From positions 15,066,001 through 15,130,000 of the forward strand of contig CAVNZM010000003.1 of NCBI GenBank assembly GCA_963693365.1: 64,000 nucleotides of DNA. The letters are read 5' to 3'. Position 1 is the stretch's first letter, and each line of letters starts with the position of its first letter. This stretch comes from Amoebidium appalachense (lineage: Eukaryota; Ichthyosporea). The notes under the pieces are model-generated. The model was given only the letters and a program-made list of their open reading frames with translations. It did not search any database and was not told the origin of the DNA. Shown here one piece after another: positions 1 through 15,977 of this stretch. The position numbers and the translations under genes are program-made.

Positions 1-3027
<3,027 letters not shown>

Positions 3028-3377
3028 CTAACCAGCCAGTGACGTCCTTAGAGCCTGTGCGCTTGCAGCATCCACCACAAACGGCACAATGGGCGGAGGG
3101 GTTAACCCCATCGCCGCCTGTGTCTGTCTCACTGCTTGTGCCTCTTTCACCATCTTCTGCAGCATGTATACTTCCCGCCTGCGTGCATTTTTCTTGTCTC
3201 TGTTGTGCAGGTGGATAAACTTCAGACCGCACGAGTTGCACAGGGTACCTGGGCCGTTGGGTCCACGCCTCCACTGAATAATGCAAAAATTACCGTCAGA
3301 ATATCTGAATAGACTTCTTTTTTCTTGTTGGGTGCATTACAGTACTGCTGCCAATCCCCTCCCCTCCCCCTCCCTCC

Positions 3378-3408
<31 letters not shown>

Positions 3409-4856
3409 CGCCAAAACAAAAAACAAAACAGAAACAAAACAAGTTTGAATGGTAGCATCAAAATGCGTTGTATGGATGACACAAGAATCTAAGTTCGTTA
3501 CTGCCGGATTAGGGCAGAATTATGCAAAGGGCAACATGGGCATCGAGTGCATGTGGACAGCCGAACCAGGGTGGTCCAATACAAGTGCTCGTACGTGAGA
3601 AGAGAGGGAGTAGGGTAGGTTTCATTGTACATGGTGTGTGCTTGTGAATGCACAGGGCCTCTTTAAAGTTATCGATGGGTGTGGCTTTCGCTTTCGAAGA
3701 AGCAAGAGAATAGAGAAAAACTCAACACTGTAGGTCAGGGGGTATATGCCTCAGGCATCTCTTGAGTCGCCTTTGGGAGGAACATGGCAATAAAAGGAAA
3801 CAAGGGTGATGCCACTCAATTTTGCAGAACAAACAAATAACGCGATTGAAAAAAAAACCCTGCTGCACAAACCCGTGGAAGCGTGTGCATCCAAGCCACT
3901 TTTTCAAGACACAAAACATTATAACCACGAAGCGCCATAAACCAACCGCGTGACTTTTATGCAGTGGGGATGGTTCTTACCTGCGGTGTCTTCATACACC
4001 CGCACTCCGAGCACTTCCTATCCGGGTCATCCTTTGCAACGTTCACAGCTGCCGGTTCCTTTTTGATCCACTTCTCGCAAGAACTGTCTATCCCACTGAC
4101 TTCCTGCAAAGACGACAACATGTCTTCTTCGAATATCTTTGCCTCGGTGAGCATTTCGAGTGACCCGAGTGACCCGTTAGTGCTCAAAGGTGGTGTGTGC
4201 ATTCCGGTCGAGTTCTTTCGAGACCTTTCCACGGAGGTGCAAGAGTGTCTCCTCGCTCTTTGCCTCCTGTCTGGTCCCCCTGCATTTATCTTTCCACTTG
4301 CTTTCACACCCGTGTTCCCTGATGTTACTTCCATATCCGATCCATTCCCACACCCTTCATCATCCTCCCCCTTCACGGTAGGCAGGTGGTCTAGCAAGGC
4401 ATCTATAACATCGTCGTTGTTTATTAGCAATGCTAGATCCAGCGCCGTCTTTCCACTCTCGGTCTCCAATTTTAGACTTGCTCCCCTGGAACAGAGCAAC
4501 TCAACTAGTGGTGCATTTCCAGTAGCCGCAGCCCAATGAAGTGCACTCCAACCTCGAGAGTCTGTGGTGTCTATGAAGCACCCTGGTGTTGCATGCGCAA
4601 GAAGTGATTTGATGCGCTCCATGTCGCCATTTTTGGCTGAGGAAACAAATTCATGTGCTAGAGTCTCAGTTACGTTCATGCCAAGTGCAGTTGCACGCTC
4701 TGTTGTGAGTGAGGAGCTAGATAGGTCGGTGGATAAGGGCACACGGAGTGATTCTGTGCTTGAGTTTTGCTGCTTATCGAAGTGTTTTGTGGAAGGGAGG
4801 GAGGAGAGAGAAAGACTTTCGAGGTGTATTTCGTAATGTGGGTGGACAAGAGCCAT
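3028..4856 (-). CDS. Ankyrin-repeat protein with a C-terminal GATA zinc finger (2 coding exons)
   Basis: Exon 1 runs 4856-3981 and exon 2 runs 3273-3028; the spliced protein is about 373 residues. The start at 4856 is the first ATG of the open frame and has a good context (AACATGG). Residues ~68-158 form ankyrin repeats (the core reads GWSALHWAAATGNAPLVELL). The exon 1 donor CAG|GTAAGA cuts inside a GATA finger after CSECGCMKTPQ, and exon 2 resumes in phase 0 with WRRGPNGPGTLCNSCGLK. This gives C282-x2-C285-x18-C304-x2-C307, the class IVb spacing. The region after the finger is basic, as in DNA-binding GATA factors. The 707-bp intron holds a poly-C tract. The serine-rich N-terminus has no recognised domain. 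A nuclear, sequence-specific transcription factor with an ankyrin protein-interaction module is inferred; targets are unknown. Confidence 0.9.
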
Positions 4857-7009
4857 GTTGGTGGTGATGCTACGGTTTGTGTTTGTTTGTGTGGAAGAAT
4901 GAAAACACGTGGAAAATATGGAACGGCAAGACACATATAGACACACAAGTACGCGATATGGAGGACAGATGGGCCGTGTGCCTGATGTTGAACGGGTTTT
5001 GGGAGAAGATTGGAATGCAAGTTAATCCGAATAGTACAGTGATTGTCAAGGCTCGAACTTCCATGGTTCAAAACATCTCGTTTTGTAGAGCTTTTGCTCA
5101 TACCTAGTATAGTATTATTGACAATTATATCATAGTATATATGTGGAGAAATAATCAGTTTTATGCTATTGAATGGAAAAGCTAGATAACAAAAGCTTCA
5201 ATCTGTGGTTGTTCGTTCAAGATTGACTTTTGAGTTCCGAAATCCTGTTCAATTTTCAAAGTCTGGAATAGGTGCGTCAGTTGCAAATGCTTATTGGCTG
5301 TTATTGTTGATTAGGGCTGAGAGTACATTCCTTTTGCAATTGTCCCCCTAAAACATCGCTCTTACTTTGAGTTTCAAGAGACCAGTACTGGTCCAGTAGG
5401 CTACCGTAGTACCATATTTTGTTTTGCTTCGAGAACGTAACGCCAAACTGTGCTCTAGCAATTTTTCAAGACATTATTATTTTAAGATTTAATTAATTAA
5501 TATAGGGGTCAATGTAGGTTTCAACTGCTCAAGCCTGAGCGGGCGTTTATTTCTAGCAACTTGGCAAGTCAAAAAATTGAATGATTATTTCGGATACTAA
5601 TGAGAAACCCCTCCAACTGGGGAGACGTTTTTATCATGATCTCCCAAATAGTGTATCGTCGAAATTCTGTTGTGTTGGTCGCTGATATGTTTTGGTGGCA
5701 CAGCCCCAATAAGCGCGCGAGATAAAGGTTAGAAAGTCGAAGAAAAAACTAAATTTACTTTTTACTTCTGTAATGAATTCGCAAGGTTCTTATGCGATAT
5801 AATCTATTTGTGATTCGTTGAAAACGCAATTGCAGCTACTTCGAGCTTCCGAAGTTCCGGTCCGTCAGATATTAGACTCCAAATTATCGAAACTATGCAC
5901 CTCTGGCTTACCATGACGAGTAACCAATCCTCACAGGTCTGTGCTAGCGCAAGAATTTCAGATGTCATCCCAGTTTATCAGGAAAAGTAAAAAAAAAACT
6001 TTAAAAAAAGCACAAAAGCATCGGGGCCCGAAAAAAATCACAATAAACCTGCCGAATCTCTACTATATTACAAGCCACTCGGCTTTTTGATGATCTGACA
6101 GATACCATGCTGTAACACTGCGCATGCAGCGTTTGGAGAACTTTGGGAAACACAGGTATGCTGAGAATACTACCAATCGCACAGCTAATATAGCGGATCA
6201 TCGTGTTCCAGCTTAGAGGCATGGCCTGCGATGCACATGATTGGCCGGCCACTCAACTCCTCTTACAGGGTTGGAAGTTTATATTTGCCAGCAGCGAAAC
6301 GCGGGGAATCATGTAGCGAAATCCGGGCCATGCATTCTGTTTAATGAATACTTGGATGATGGTAGTCCTGTTAAGAATTTCCTGCATGATCGGTCAGAAT
6401 ATATATATAGATCAGTCCCGTTTTTTCTAATAAGTTTGCTAAGACGATTACACATTAACATATTTATAAGTAATGCTCTTATTCATGGACGTGGGCCGCA
6501 GCACTCTTGAAAATTTCCTCGGATTTGGGGCGGCCTGTGGGGAAGGGTCAACCCCGGGAAATATTTTAGGCACTTTTCAAAATAATTTATACCCCTTAGT
6601 TTTGTGCACTGCAGCCTCGGCACGCACGCTTAGCCAACTCGCGAACAAACTTGAGCTCCTCGCCTCCTCCAGACCTTACCTTGTTCGCCAAACAACTCAT
6701 GGACAGTACTGTACTTGTGTATATGGCATGGTCTCACAGTAAGCCAACCAGCTATAACATTGATTTTCACTTTGAGAAGTGACGAATTGCTGGCAATCGT
6801 AATTTCTGCTCTTATCTGTCGTTTCGCCACATATGCACGCAGTGTCTCAAGGATCGGATCACACCGAGCCTCCAGGGTACGGGCAGACGGGAGTCTGGCG
6901 CACATATGCGCATGCCAAACGTGACCAACATTCCGGATGGCTGAATTCGAGATCAAGCCCACTGAGCCGCGGCAGCGCTTCGATCGATATCAGTGCATAC
7001 ATACTGACC
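4857..7009. other. Upstream/intergenic host DNA, no gene recognised
   Basis: AT-richer unique sequence between the ankyrin-GATA gene and the next simple-repeat block. Its first few hundred bases should contain the 5' UTR and promoter of that gene, but I see no clear TATA box. Open frames here are short and resemble no family. A frame on the minus strand around 6962-6630 has a GTAAGG donor-like site but no protein similarity that I recognise. Confidence 0.5.
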
Positions 7010-7328
7010 TTTCTCTCTCTCTCTCTCTCTCTCTCTCCCCGGATCCCTCCCTCCCTCCCTCCCCCCCTCCCCCCCCCCCCCGCCCTCTCTCTCGTGATCA
7101 CTCTCTCTCCCTGTCCCCCCCCCCCCCCCCCCCCGACCCCCCCCCGGTGGGGGCTAGCAGTGGGTGTATTGATGTGGTCGACACCGTGGACATATGAGTT
7201 TCCCCACCACGGTGACGGTGTTGGATTACTTTATTTTGTGTTTACATCATAATGTGTGTTTGTGTTTGTGTGCGTGCCATTGAGTCGCAGACACTGTCTC
7301 AATGATACGAATATGTTTGTGCAAGTGT

Positions 7329-7359
<31 letters not shown>

Positions 7360-7423
7360 GGTGTGGGTGTGTGGGTGTACACGTGTCTCTCGCTTCCCAC
7401 TGCTAACTCACTCTCTCTGTCTG

Positions 7424-7498
<75 letters not shown>

Positions 7499-7522
7499 TG
7501 TACGTGTGTGTGTGTGTGTGTG
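7010..7522. repeat. CT, poly-C and GT/CT microsatellites
   Basis: (CT)n at 7012-7036, C-rich runs at 7060-7146, then (GT)n-(CT)n-(GT)n at 7325-7522. The outer LTR array begins directly after the last GT run. The right edge of the array (47763) again meets GT repeats, so the array probably landed inside this microsatellite. Confidence 0.9.
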
Positions 7523-8129
7523 TGTCGTACCTACAAACAGAGTGTATACAAACTACTCTAACTATCTGCACGCTTAAAGGGGCTCGAAACTGTGTATACG
7601 TATAAACTTTTCTTTGAGTTGGGTGGGAAGCGAGTTTTTTCGTGTTCTTAGAAGAACTTCGAAAAGCCCGCGACCCCGCGAGACACTTCACAGACACGCG
7701 GCCCACTGGCCAGACAAATACCACAGTGACATTCAGCCAATCACAACACTCCCTCCCCCACAGGCTACACGCACTCCACACCATTGGCTACCGCCATCTC
7801 AGACACCCCTACAGCACTACAACACGTACACACCTTACTCACAATACATATAAGCATACACACACGCGAGCAGGCAACATGGGTCTCGCCAAGCACACAG
7901 CAAGAAGCAATACAACATTTAACATGGAGAGTACGCAGAGGCGTGGAGCATGCACGCGCGCAGCTTTAACAATCAGCCGCCGCCGCATCAGGTTCTTCCC
8001 ATACCACTGATTAATCTCCTCATACCCCACTTAGACCCCGGCATCACTATGCAAGAAAACCCCCGAAATTCACTCACCAAAACACAAAATATAGAAGCAA
8101 ACTAATACGAATCAGCTCAGCACATGACA
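7523..8129 (-). repeat. LTR copy A of the non-autonomous LTR element
   Basis: 607 bp, beginning TGTCGTACC and ending CATGACA on the plus strand (TG...CA on both strands). By eye it matches the copy at 17998 and has the same length. It is followed by the polypurine side of internal copy 1 (ACTCCCCCCTC on the plus strand). Confidence 0.9.
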
Positions 8130-8303
8130 ACTCCCCCCTCACACAGAAAATAACTGAGTTCCACCTCAGTAAAAACTACCTAAAAACAAAATAAAGTTAT
8201 GTGCTGAGCGACTACAACTACCGCTAACCATGCAGGAAGCAGCATATAACATATAACATAAAACATATACATGCATCCACGCACCACCCCAGCATGGTTA
8301 GTA
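8130..8303 (-). repeat. Internal copy 1 of the LTR element, left fragment
   Basis: Matches 18605-18778. It ends at GGTTAGTA where the Tc1-like element is inserted; the sequence resumes at 16688. The duplicated TA is 8302-8303 and 16686-16687. Confidence 0.88.
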
Positions 8304-8486
8304 CAGTATGCGTCCACGCATAACATACTCCACGCACAACATAACGTCGACGCCGATTTTCAAAAATCTTAACATACTGACCTCGCTCATTTTTCGGGAT
8401 TATGTTAGCGCACCAAGGGGTCCTATACATAGTAGGACGAATTATCGGGTTTATCTGGTCAGTTTAGACCCCCTATGTTTAGTATT

Positions 8487-9411
8487 TGTTGTAATACGTA
8501 GTATTTACATATGGTAAGATCTTCTCAGTTTGTGTTATGTTTCAGTTCATATGCTTAGTGTAAATGCCACACTCCTATTATGTAAAGTGTAGCATCGATC
8601 TCCGATATGCTTGTATACTTGTAATCGTGTTGTATCGGCTTTAATCGTGTATTGTAATATCGATTAGAATATTTATATGTGTGTACACGGATCCACCCAC
8701 TCAGGGAGAGACGTGTACATGTTCGTGTGTACATAAATATCTCTGGTTATAGTTATGCTATTACTATCTTGTTTGTTGATCTGTGCTCTCTTTTCCTTCC
8801 TCTTTCTCCTTCCTTATTTTCTTTTCTTTCTCTCCTTGTCTTCATGTGTATAATCGTATTTCTTTTCTACTAATATATGTTAGGTAGATTTGTGTTACTT
8901 AATACGTGTTCATTGGACGGTAACACACTTAGGCTACACTTAGAATAGCATGTGTGTTTAGACTTCATTAATTCACTTTAGTTTTCATGTGTTGCCGGGC
9001 TTTAACCAATCATCAAGGTTAAGTGTGATATGTCTGAGTCTTTGCAGTATGTCATAGGTTAGAACTTCCTTGATGATGACACGAGTTGATCCTAACTAGT
9101 GTCTGTGTCCTATCGTGTACGCCTCCGCGTACCGGATCTCTCTGAAAGCAATTGGTTCTTAGTGATTGGTTTCTATTAGAGATGGATCTGATTTCCGACT
9201 GGTCGGAAATCATGTATGGATTGGACTTAGAGGAATTTCAGGTATTTATTCGAAGATCAGAATAAATTCAGTTCAGTCGTGTCTAAACATTGATGTCTGT
9301 TGTGTACACTGCTCCGATCGTTCCGTGTTTTGTTGTTGTGTGTGTCTGTGGTGTTTTCACACTGCACCACTGTGTCTCTGCTTACATCCCAAATACTTAT
9401 AGAAATTAACA
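8487..9411 (+). repeat. 5' LTR of the Copia element
   Basis: 925 bp from TGTTGTAATACG to AAATTAACA. It includes a palindromic stretch near 9190-9213 (GATTTCCGACTGGTCGGAAATC). Nearly identical to 14315-15239. Confidence 0.95.
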
Positions 9412-9426
9412 GGTTATGCAGCCCTT
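9412..9426 (+). promoter_or_regulatory. Putative primer-binding site of Copia (half-tRNA-Met type)
   Basis: GGTTATGCAGCCC follows the LTR directly. It lacks the usual TGG start but resembles the GGTTATG primer site of Drosophila copia and Ty5, which pairs with the anticodon arm of a cleaved initiator tRNA-Met. The assignment rests on that resemblance only. Confidence 0.55.
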
Positions 9427-9473
9427 TTGTACGCTCCCTACACACATCTAGAACTCGCGCTCGTTTTTCAATC

Positions 9474-12400
9474 ATGGATCCAAACAAAACTGGCGTAAAC
9501 AAAATCACCATGTGGAAAGGTGAAGGGAAGACTGGTCCCGATAGCAAAACTACCTATTTTCAATGGGAAATCATTTTTCTCGGCATGATGACCGGCACTA
9601 AAGGTGTCCGACTCGTGGATGTTGTCCTTGCTGACAACTACGTCCCCCCTACCACCGTCGCGGTTGACGGTGAACCCCCCTTCTATGGCTACGGCACTAC
9701 CGCGGAACTCAAAGAGGCCCGCAATTGCCTCCTGCTCCATATGATACAGAACATCGACCCTTCCGTCCTCACCACCGTTGCCCAGTACCGTATTGGCATG
9801 GACCCTGAACGGGCCATGTGGAAATTCCGTCAACACTATCTCCAAGGCAAACCCGATCAGATCCGCATCCTTCACCGTCAGTGGGATGCCTGTGCCCTTC
9901 AGCCCGGTGAATCATTCACCACCTACCTGAGCCGTCTGCAGACCATCGTGAACCAGCTCCAGTCTCTCCAAGATGAGTCCATTCACTTCACTCGTCTAGC
10001 TGAGAAGTTCTTCAATGAACTCACCACCAGAGACGACCTCACCCCTGAGTTCAATCGTCTTATCGAAGACTATCACTTCGGTGATAAGCTATTCCCCGAC
10101 TTCGAGTCCCTCCATAACCACGTCAAGGGCATCGAGTTACGTCAAGACCTCAAGATGCAACTCCGGAACAACCGTGCCCACCGTGCCTCCAAGTCCAGCA
10201 TGGCATTAAATGCCAGTGCTCCCCCCCGTGATCTTCCTCGCCGTGACTTACGCACCCGACTTGACCGTACCTCTGGCACGGACCTCCGAACTCGTCTCTC
10301 CCGTCAGCACACCCGATCCCGTTCCCCCCACCGGCCTGCCTTCCGGTCCACGTCTCGTTCCCCCAGTCGTTCCCGTTTCTCGGGTTCCCGTCGTTCTGAT
10401 TCCCCGGCTCGTTCTAACACCCCGTCCGTGAAAGAATGCTCCTACTGCCACGAGCCTGATCACACGATCATCGATTGCCCTGAGCCGAAATGCCGTATGT
10501 CCAGACACAACCGTTCCCGTCAAGGCAGTGAGAAATCTGTCTCCTTTGCTTTCTCGGCATACAATGCTAGCTCCGTCCCCGTGTCCTCCGACCCTGCCTG
10601 GGATTCCGGGTGCAACATGACTGTTTGCCCCACCCGTGAGTTCTTCCATGACCTCACTCCCCTTCCGACACCGACTCCCGTTGCTGCCTTCAATGGCACC
10701 CCCGTCTTGGCCACTCACACCGGCCATATCGTCATCAACACCACCACCGACCATGGCACTACCACCCTAACCATTGAAGCCTACTACACCCCGTCTGGCC
10801 AAGCCTTCCTCATTTCAACATCCCAAGCTGCTGCCGAATACATCAAGGGTGATTTGAACGATGCCTCCACTCCGTCATTCCTCTTCGACCGACTCACCGG
10901 CCGTCATCTCGTCAACCTCCGTCTACACAACGGTCTGTATTACTTCAAGGACTACACCATTCAACCACCCACTCGTCCTGTGGCTCTGGCTGCCACTACC
11001 AGTGTTAACCCATCCATCTGGCACCATCGTCTGGGGCACCGAGCTATGACCAGCATCAAGGACATGGTGAAACACGACCTTGTTATTGGTCTCCCCTCCT
11101 CTGTCCTCGACTGTGATGTTCCTGATTGTCATGGCTGCATTATGGGTAAGACCACCAAGGCTCCGTTCAGGGGTGACCGTCCTCACTCCAACATCCCCGG
11201 TCATGAATGGCATTGGGATTTTTTTGAGCCTACCACAACATCGTACGGAGGTTCCAAGGTTGCTCTCGTCACTGTCTGCCGTGCCTCTGGCCTCGTCAAG
11301 ATCTACCCGATGGCCGACCGTACCACCACCCTGGATATTCTCACAGCTCACACCAACCTCGTTGCCACCCATGCCCCCTCCAAAGTTGGTGTTTACCACT
11401 TCGACTCCGGCTCTGAGTTCACCTCCAAGGATACCCGTGCTTTTTGCCTCTCCCAGGGCATCAAGGCCAGCTATGCTCCGGTGGACTGCCCTCAACTGAA
11501 CGGCTATGTTGAACGACGTATGCGGTTCCTCCAAGAGATTGTCCGTTGCCTCCTCCATCAAGTCCAAGATCAGTCTCTGTCTCCCAAACTGTGGGCTGAG
11601 GCCCTCCAACATGCCGCCTACATCATCAACGTCACCCCGTCCACGACTGCCAATGGTCGTACACCATTCGAGGTTTTCTACGGTGTCAAGCCCGACATCT
11701 CCGAGCTCAAAGTGTTCGGTTGCCCTGCCTACACTCACGTGCCAGCCTCTAAACGGAACAAGCTGGCCCCCACCGTCAAACTCGGCATGTATATCGGCTA
11801 TGATCTTCAATCACACTGCCACCGGATCTTCAATGCCACCACCCATCGTGTCGGCCTCTTCCGTGATGTGATTTTCGACGAATCAGCTTATCTCCCGTCC
11901 GACATTCCATCAACCCTTCCGACCCCCGACACCACTGCTACCTCGACCACCCCACCCCCCACAGTTGACACTGAAGATGATGTTTGTCTGGTGTACTCTG
12001 GCCCCCCTCCTGCCATCGTCGTTCCCCCGACACCCCCCCCCCACCGGCCCCCCTGCCCCCGTGCCCGTCCAGCCTGCCGACCCTCATCCTGGCCCTGGCA
12101 ACGTCACACCCATCCGACCCGGCTCCCCCGACAACTTCCACTCGGCCCCGTCCAGCCCGGAGGTTGCCCCCCCTGCACTTCCGAACTTCCAAGTTCCCCC
12201 CCCACCGTCTCCACCTACCCCGGTTCCTGCACCCCGTCGTTCTGCCCGTCTCCAGGGCAAGGTTGGACTTCAAGCCACCACCACCCTGCCAGTCCCCCCC
12301 GGTCCCCCCATCAACATCGACCAACTACCCAAACTTGTCCGTCAACTTTGTTCCGGACCCAATGGTGATCAGGTCAAGTCAGCCCTGACTGCTGAGTATC

Positions 12401-13881
12401 AAGCCTTCGTCGACAAAGACATCTTTGAACTTGTTGACCCTCCCCCTGGTGCTAACATCGTCGGCTTCAAGTGGATTGTCTCCGAGAAAACTCTCAACTC
12501 GGCTGGTGACACCAAGATCAAGGCACGTGGTGTTGCTTAAGGCTTCAGTCAGCAATACGGTGTTGACTATGAGTTGATTGAGAGCCCTGTCATCCGTCCG
12601 GCTGCTCTCCGTGCCATCCTAGCTCTGGCCGTTGTTGAAGGTCATGACATACATCAACTCGACGTGTCTACGGCCTTTCTCAACAGCCCACTCACCGAGA
12701 CCATCTACATGAAACAACCCCCGGGATTCATCACCATGGCCACACTTGGCAAGGTCTGGAGACTCAAGAAAGCCCTGTACGGCCTCAAGCAAGCCTCCAA
12801 GGCTTGGTACGACTTCCTCGACGGCATTCTTCTTGCCCATGGCCTGACCCGTACTAAGACCGACCCGTGCATCTACCTCCGGTTCTTCCCCAACAACGAT
12901 GTGGTACGGGCTGGTAACTACGTCGATGACTCCACCATCACCAACACCCGGGGTTCTACTGCTGCCAGTGACCTGGCTGCCCACATCAGCAAGATGGCCA
13001 GCTGTCGTATGAGTCCATTTGACCGTATGCTCGGTGTTGATTTTAATCACTCTGATCCCCATCACCTCCACATGCACCAGAGGTCTTACATCATGGATAT
13101 CATCCACGACTTCAACCTCACCGATGCCAAGTCCAAGTCTACCCCCATCCCTGCAGGCACCACCGTCTCCCTGGCTGATTGCCCCCCCCAACCGTTCACC
13201 GTGCCCTACCGTGAGTTACTCGGCCGTCTCCTCTGGGTGGCACGGTGCACACGTCCCGACATTGCCTATGCCATCGGCTTCCTTGGTCGGTTCAGCACCA
13301 ACCCCGGCAAGACTCACTGGGACCTTCTCCGTCGTGTGGCCCGGTACCTGCTCGGCACCATTGACCTTGGCATTGACTACAAGTACTCGGCCACCCAGTC
13401 CCCCATACTCGAATGCTACACGGATGCTGACTTTGCTGGTTGTGCCGACAGCAAGAAGTCTACCACCGGCTACATTATCGTGTTTGCTGGTATGCCCGTC
13501 ATCTGGTACTCCAAGCTCCAGCCCATCACGGCCACCAGCACCACTGAAGCTGAGCTGATTGCTCTCAATGCTGGCACCCAAGAAGTTGCTTGGGTCCGTG
13601 ACCTCTTCAAGGAACTCGGCTGTCCCATGCTTGCTCCGACTCCGGTGTACTGTGACAACCAGTCGACCATTGCCATCGTCAACTCCACCGGCATCAAGCA
13701 CCGTACCAAACACATTGCCGTCCGGTATCACAACACCAAGGACTACATTGCCAGTGGGGACGTGGTTGTCCACTACGTTGAGTCAGCCCACAACTTAGCT
13801 GACATACTCACCAAACCCCTCCCCGGCCCGAGTCATGTCCACCATCGTGCTCGACTTTGTTTACCGGATATTGTGGATTGA
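9474..13881 (+). pseudogene. Copia gag-pol polyprotein, broken by one frameshift and one stop
   Basis: The frame from ATG 9474 encodes gag with an arginine/serine-rich tail and a CSYCHEPDHTIIDC zinc knuckle (~10438), a protease with DSG (PAWDSGC, ~10600), a GAG-pre-integrase HHCC region (HHRLGH...CHGCIMGK, ~11030-11150), then integrase (HWDFF, FDSGSEF, NGYVERRM). Reverse transcriptase and RNase H lie in another frame (continuing from ~12000), with NYVDDS (~12917), YTDADFAG and STTEAEL; the polyprotein stops at 13881. The shift falls in the C-run at about 12026-12040. A TAA at 12538-12540 sits where the family normally has arginine or glutamine (KARxVA[R/Q]GF), so a single CAA-to-TAA change is plausible. 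Everything else is open, so this is a very recent copy or the C-run break is a read error. The product would make virus-like particles and cDNA. Confidence 0.92.
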
Positions 13882-14314
13882 CCCGACCTACTTCAAGAGT
13901 GATTTTCTCATGTGTACTACTTACTTTATCAACATCATTATATCATATGTATTGCCTTTGTGGGTATGCCCACTTAGGGTTTATATATAAGGTTTGACCT
14001 GTACCATCACTCTACTCTATCTTTCACTGGTTTAAAACCCAGTTAATCAAACACCGCCTATACACGTTATATATATTCGTTGTTTTTGCCCCGGTTCCTT
14101 CCCCCCCCCCCCCTCCCCCCCCCCCCCTTCCCCCCCCCCCTTCCCCCCCCCTTCCCCCCCCCCCCCCCCCCCCCCCTTCCTCCCCCCCCCCCCCCCCCCC
14201 CCGGGAAAAGTACACACTTTAATTTTTTTTTTTTCCGTTTCTGTTCTCAAGTGGGGAGATTTCACTAGTTCAGTGGGGATATGATAACACAAACTTCAAA
14301 GTCTTAAGTGGGGA
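13882..14314 (+). other. Copia 3' untranslated region with poly-C block and polypurine tract
   Basis: A C-rich run with interspersed Ts (14099-14203) separates the pol stop from the 3' LTR. AGTGGGGA occurs three times (near 14250, 14271 and 14307); the last copy abuts the LTR and is the likely polypurine tract for plus-strand priming. Confidence 0.7.
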
Positions 14315-15239
14315 TGTTGTAATACGTAGTATTTACATATGGTAAGATCTTCTCAGTTTGTGTTATGTTTCAGTTCATATGCTTAATGTAAATGCCACAC
14401 TCCTATTATGTAAAGTGTAGCATCGATCTCCGATATGCTTGTATACTTGTAATCGTGTTGTATCGGCTTTAATCGTGTATTGTAATATCGATTAGAATAT
14501 TTATATGTGTGTACACGGATCCACCCACTCAGGGAGAGACGTGTACATGTTCGTGTGTACATAAATATCTCTGGTTATAGTTATGCTATTACTATCTTGT
14601 TTGTTGATCTGTGCTCTCTTTTCCTTCCTCTTTCTCCTTCCTTATTTTCTTTTCTTTCTCTCCTTGTCTTCATGTGTATAATCGTATTTCTTTTCTACTA
14701 ATATATGTTAGGTAGATTTGTGTTACTTAATACGTGTTCATTGGACGGTAACACACTTAGGCTACACTTAGAATAGCATGTGTGTTTAGACTTCATTAAT
14801 TCACTTTAGTTTTCATGTGTTGCCGGGCTTTAACCAATCATCAAGGTTAAGTGTGATATGTCTGAGTCTTTGCAGTATGTCATAGGTTAGAACTTCCTTG
14901 ATGATGACACGAGTTGATCCTAACTAGTGTCTGTGTCCTATCGTGTACGCCTCCGCGTACCGGATCTCTCTGAAAGCAATTGGTTCTTAGTGATTGGTTT
15001 CTATTAGAGATGGATCTGATTTCCGACTGGTCGGAAATCATGTATGGATTGGACTTAGAGGAATTTCAGGTATTTATTCGAAGATCAGAATAAATTCAGT
15101 TCAGTCGTGTCTAAACATTGATGTCTGTTGTGTACACTGCTCCGATCGTTCCGTGTTTTGTTGTTGTGTGTGTCTGTGGTGTTTTCACACTGCACCACTG
15201 TGTCTCTGCTTACATCCCAAATACTTATAGAAATTAACA
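14315..15239 (+). repeat. 3' LTR of the Copia element
   Basis: 925 bp, same length as the 5' LTR and with a single visible substitution. Followed by the GTATT target duplicate. Confidence 0.95.
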
Positions 15240-15493
15240 GTATTTCGATCTCTTTCCCAGACAAAACAGTGGTTCGCCGTGATTTCAACGACCGCCCAAA
15301 GCTCGCCAGGGCCAATGATAGGCGGCGGCCGCACATATGCATCGCATGGTATGCAAAGGACTCATGTGGCCGACTATGTCGATAAACGAGCAGAAACATA
15401 CGAAGGCCCCAACTAGTTCGAAGCAGTCTTGTATAGCTAGTTTTTACATCCTAGTCATATAGGCAGGTTGAATGCATATTAAACCCACCGATC

Positions 15494-15943
15494 ATGACCA
15501 AGCCAGTAGTCCAGGTGCAGGCAGCTGCACTTGGGGCGTTGAATAGTGCACTGCACACAGTAAATGAGGCCACAGACAAGTTTCAGGAAACTACCCAAGA
15601 AGCCCAAGCAATCATTTCTGAGGGTTTTGTAAACGCAAACAACACAATCAACAACGCAACCACACGTGCAATTGCACAAGCCGAAACGGCAAAAGCACAA
15701 TTGCGCTCGCACATGGAGAGTTTAGAGAGCCGCAGAGCCCCCACACGCGCGGAATCGCTGAGTCTTTTCCGTGTGAGTTACGGTAATGGTTTGGAGCTTG
15801 ATGAAACCCTGAATACGGATTTGTATGAGGCGAAGGGGGAGGGGTTGCCTCTTACTCGTGTAGGTGTGTGGTGCCAAATTCGTGGTGTGAGAGTAAGGTG
15901 TGAGGGAGCAGAAAGACTAGTACGTCCTTGTTTGTATGAGTTG

Positions 15944-15977
<34 letters not shown>

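Larger units (their letters stand above)
8487..15239 (+). mobile_element. Ty1/Copia LTR retrotransposon
   Basis: Two 925-bp LTRs (8487-9411 and 14315-15239) have TG...CA ends and a 5-bp TSD GTATT (8482-8486 and 15240-15244). By eye they differ at one base (8558 G, 14386 A), so the insertion is young. Gene order is gag zinc knuckle, protease, integrase, reverse transcriptase, RNase H, which defines Copia. The coding frame has one shift in a C-run and one in-frame stop (see the CDS entry). It sits inside the Tc1-like element. Confidence 0.95.

Noticed and set aside
4857-4946. Upstream extension of the ankyrin-GATA frame
   Set aside because: It contains no ATG; the first ATG is at 4856.
9300-9473. 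Extension of the Copia frame upstream of ATG 9474
   Set aside because: It reads through the LTR and primer site; retroviral-type translation starts after them.
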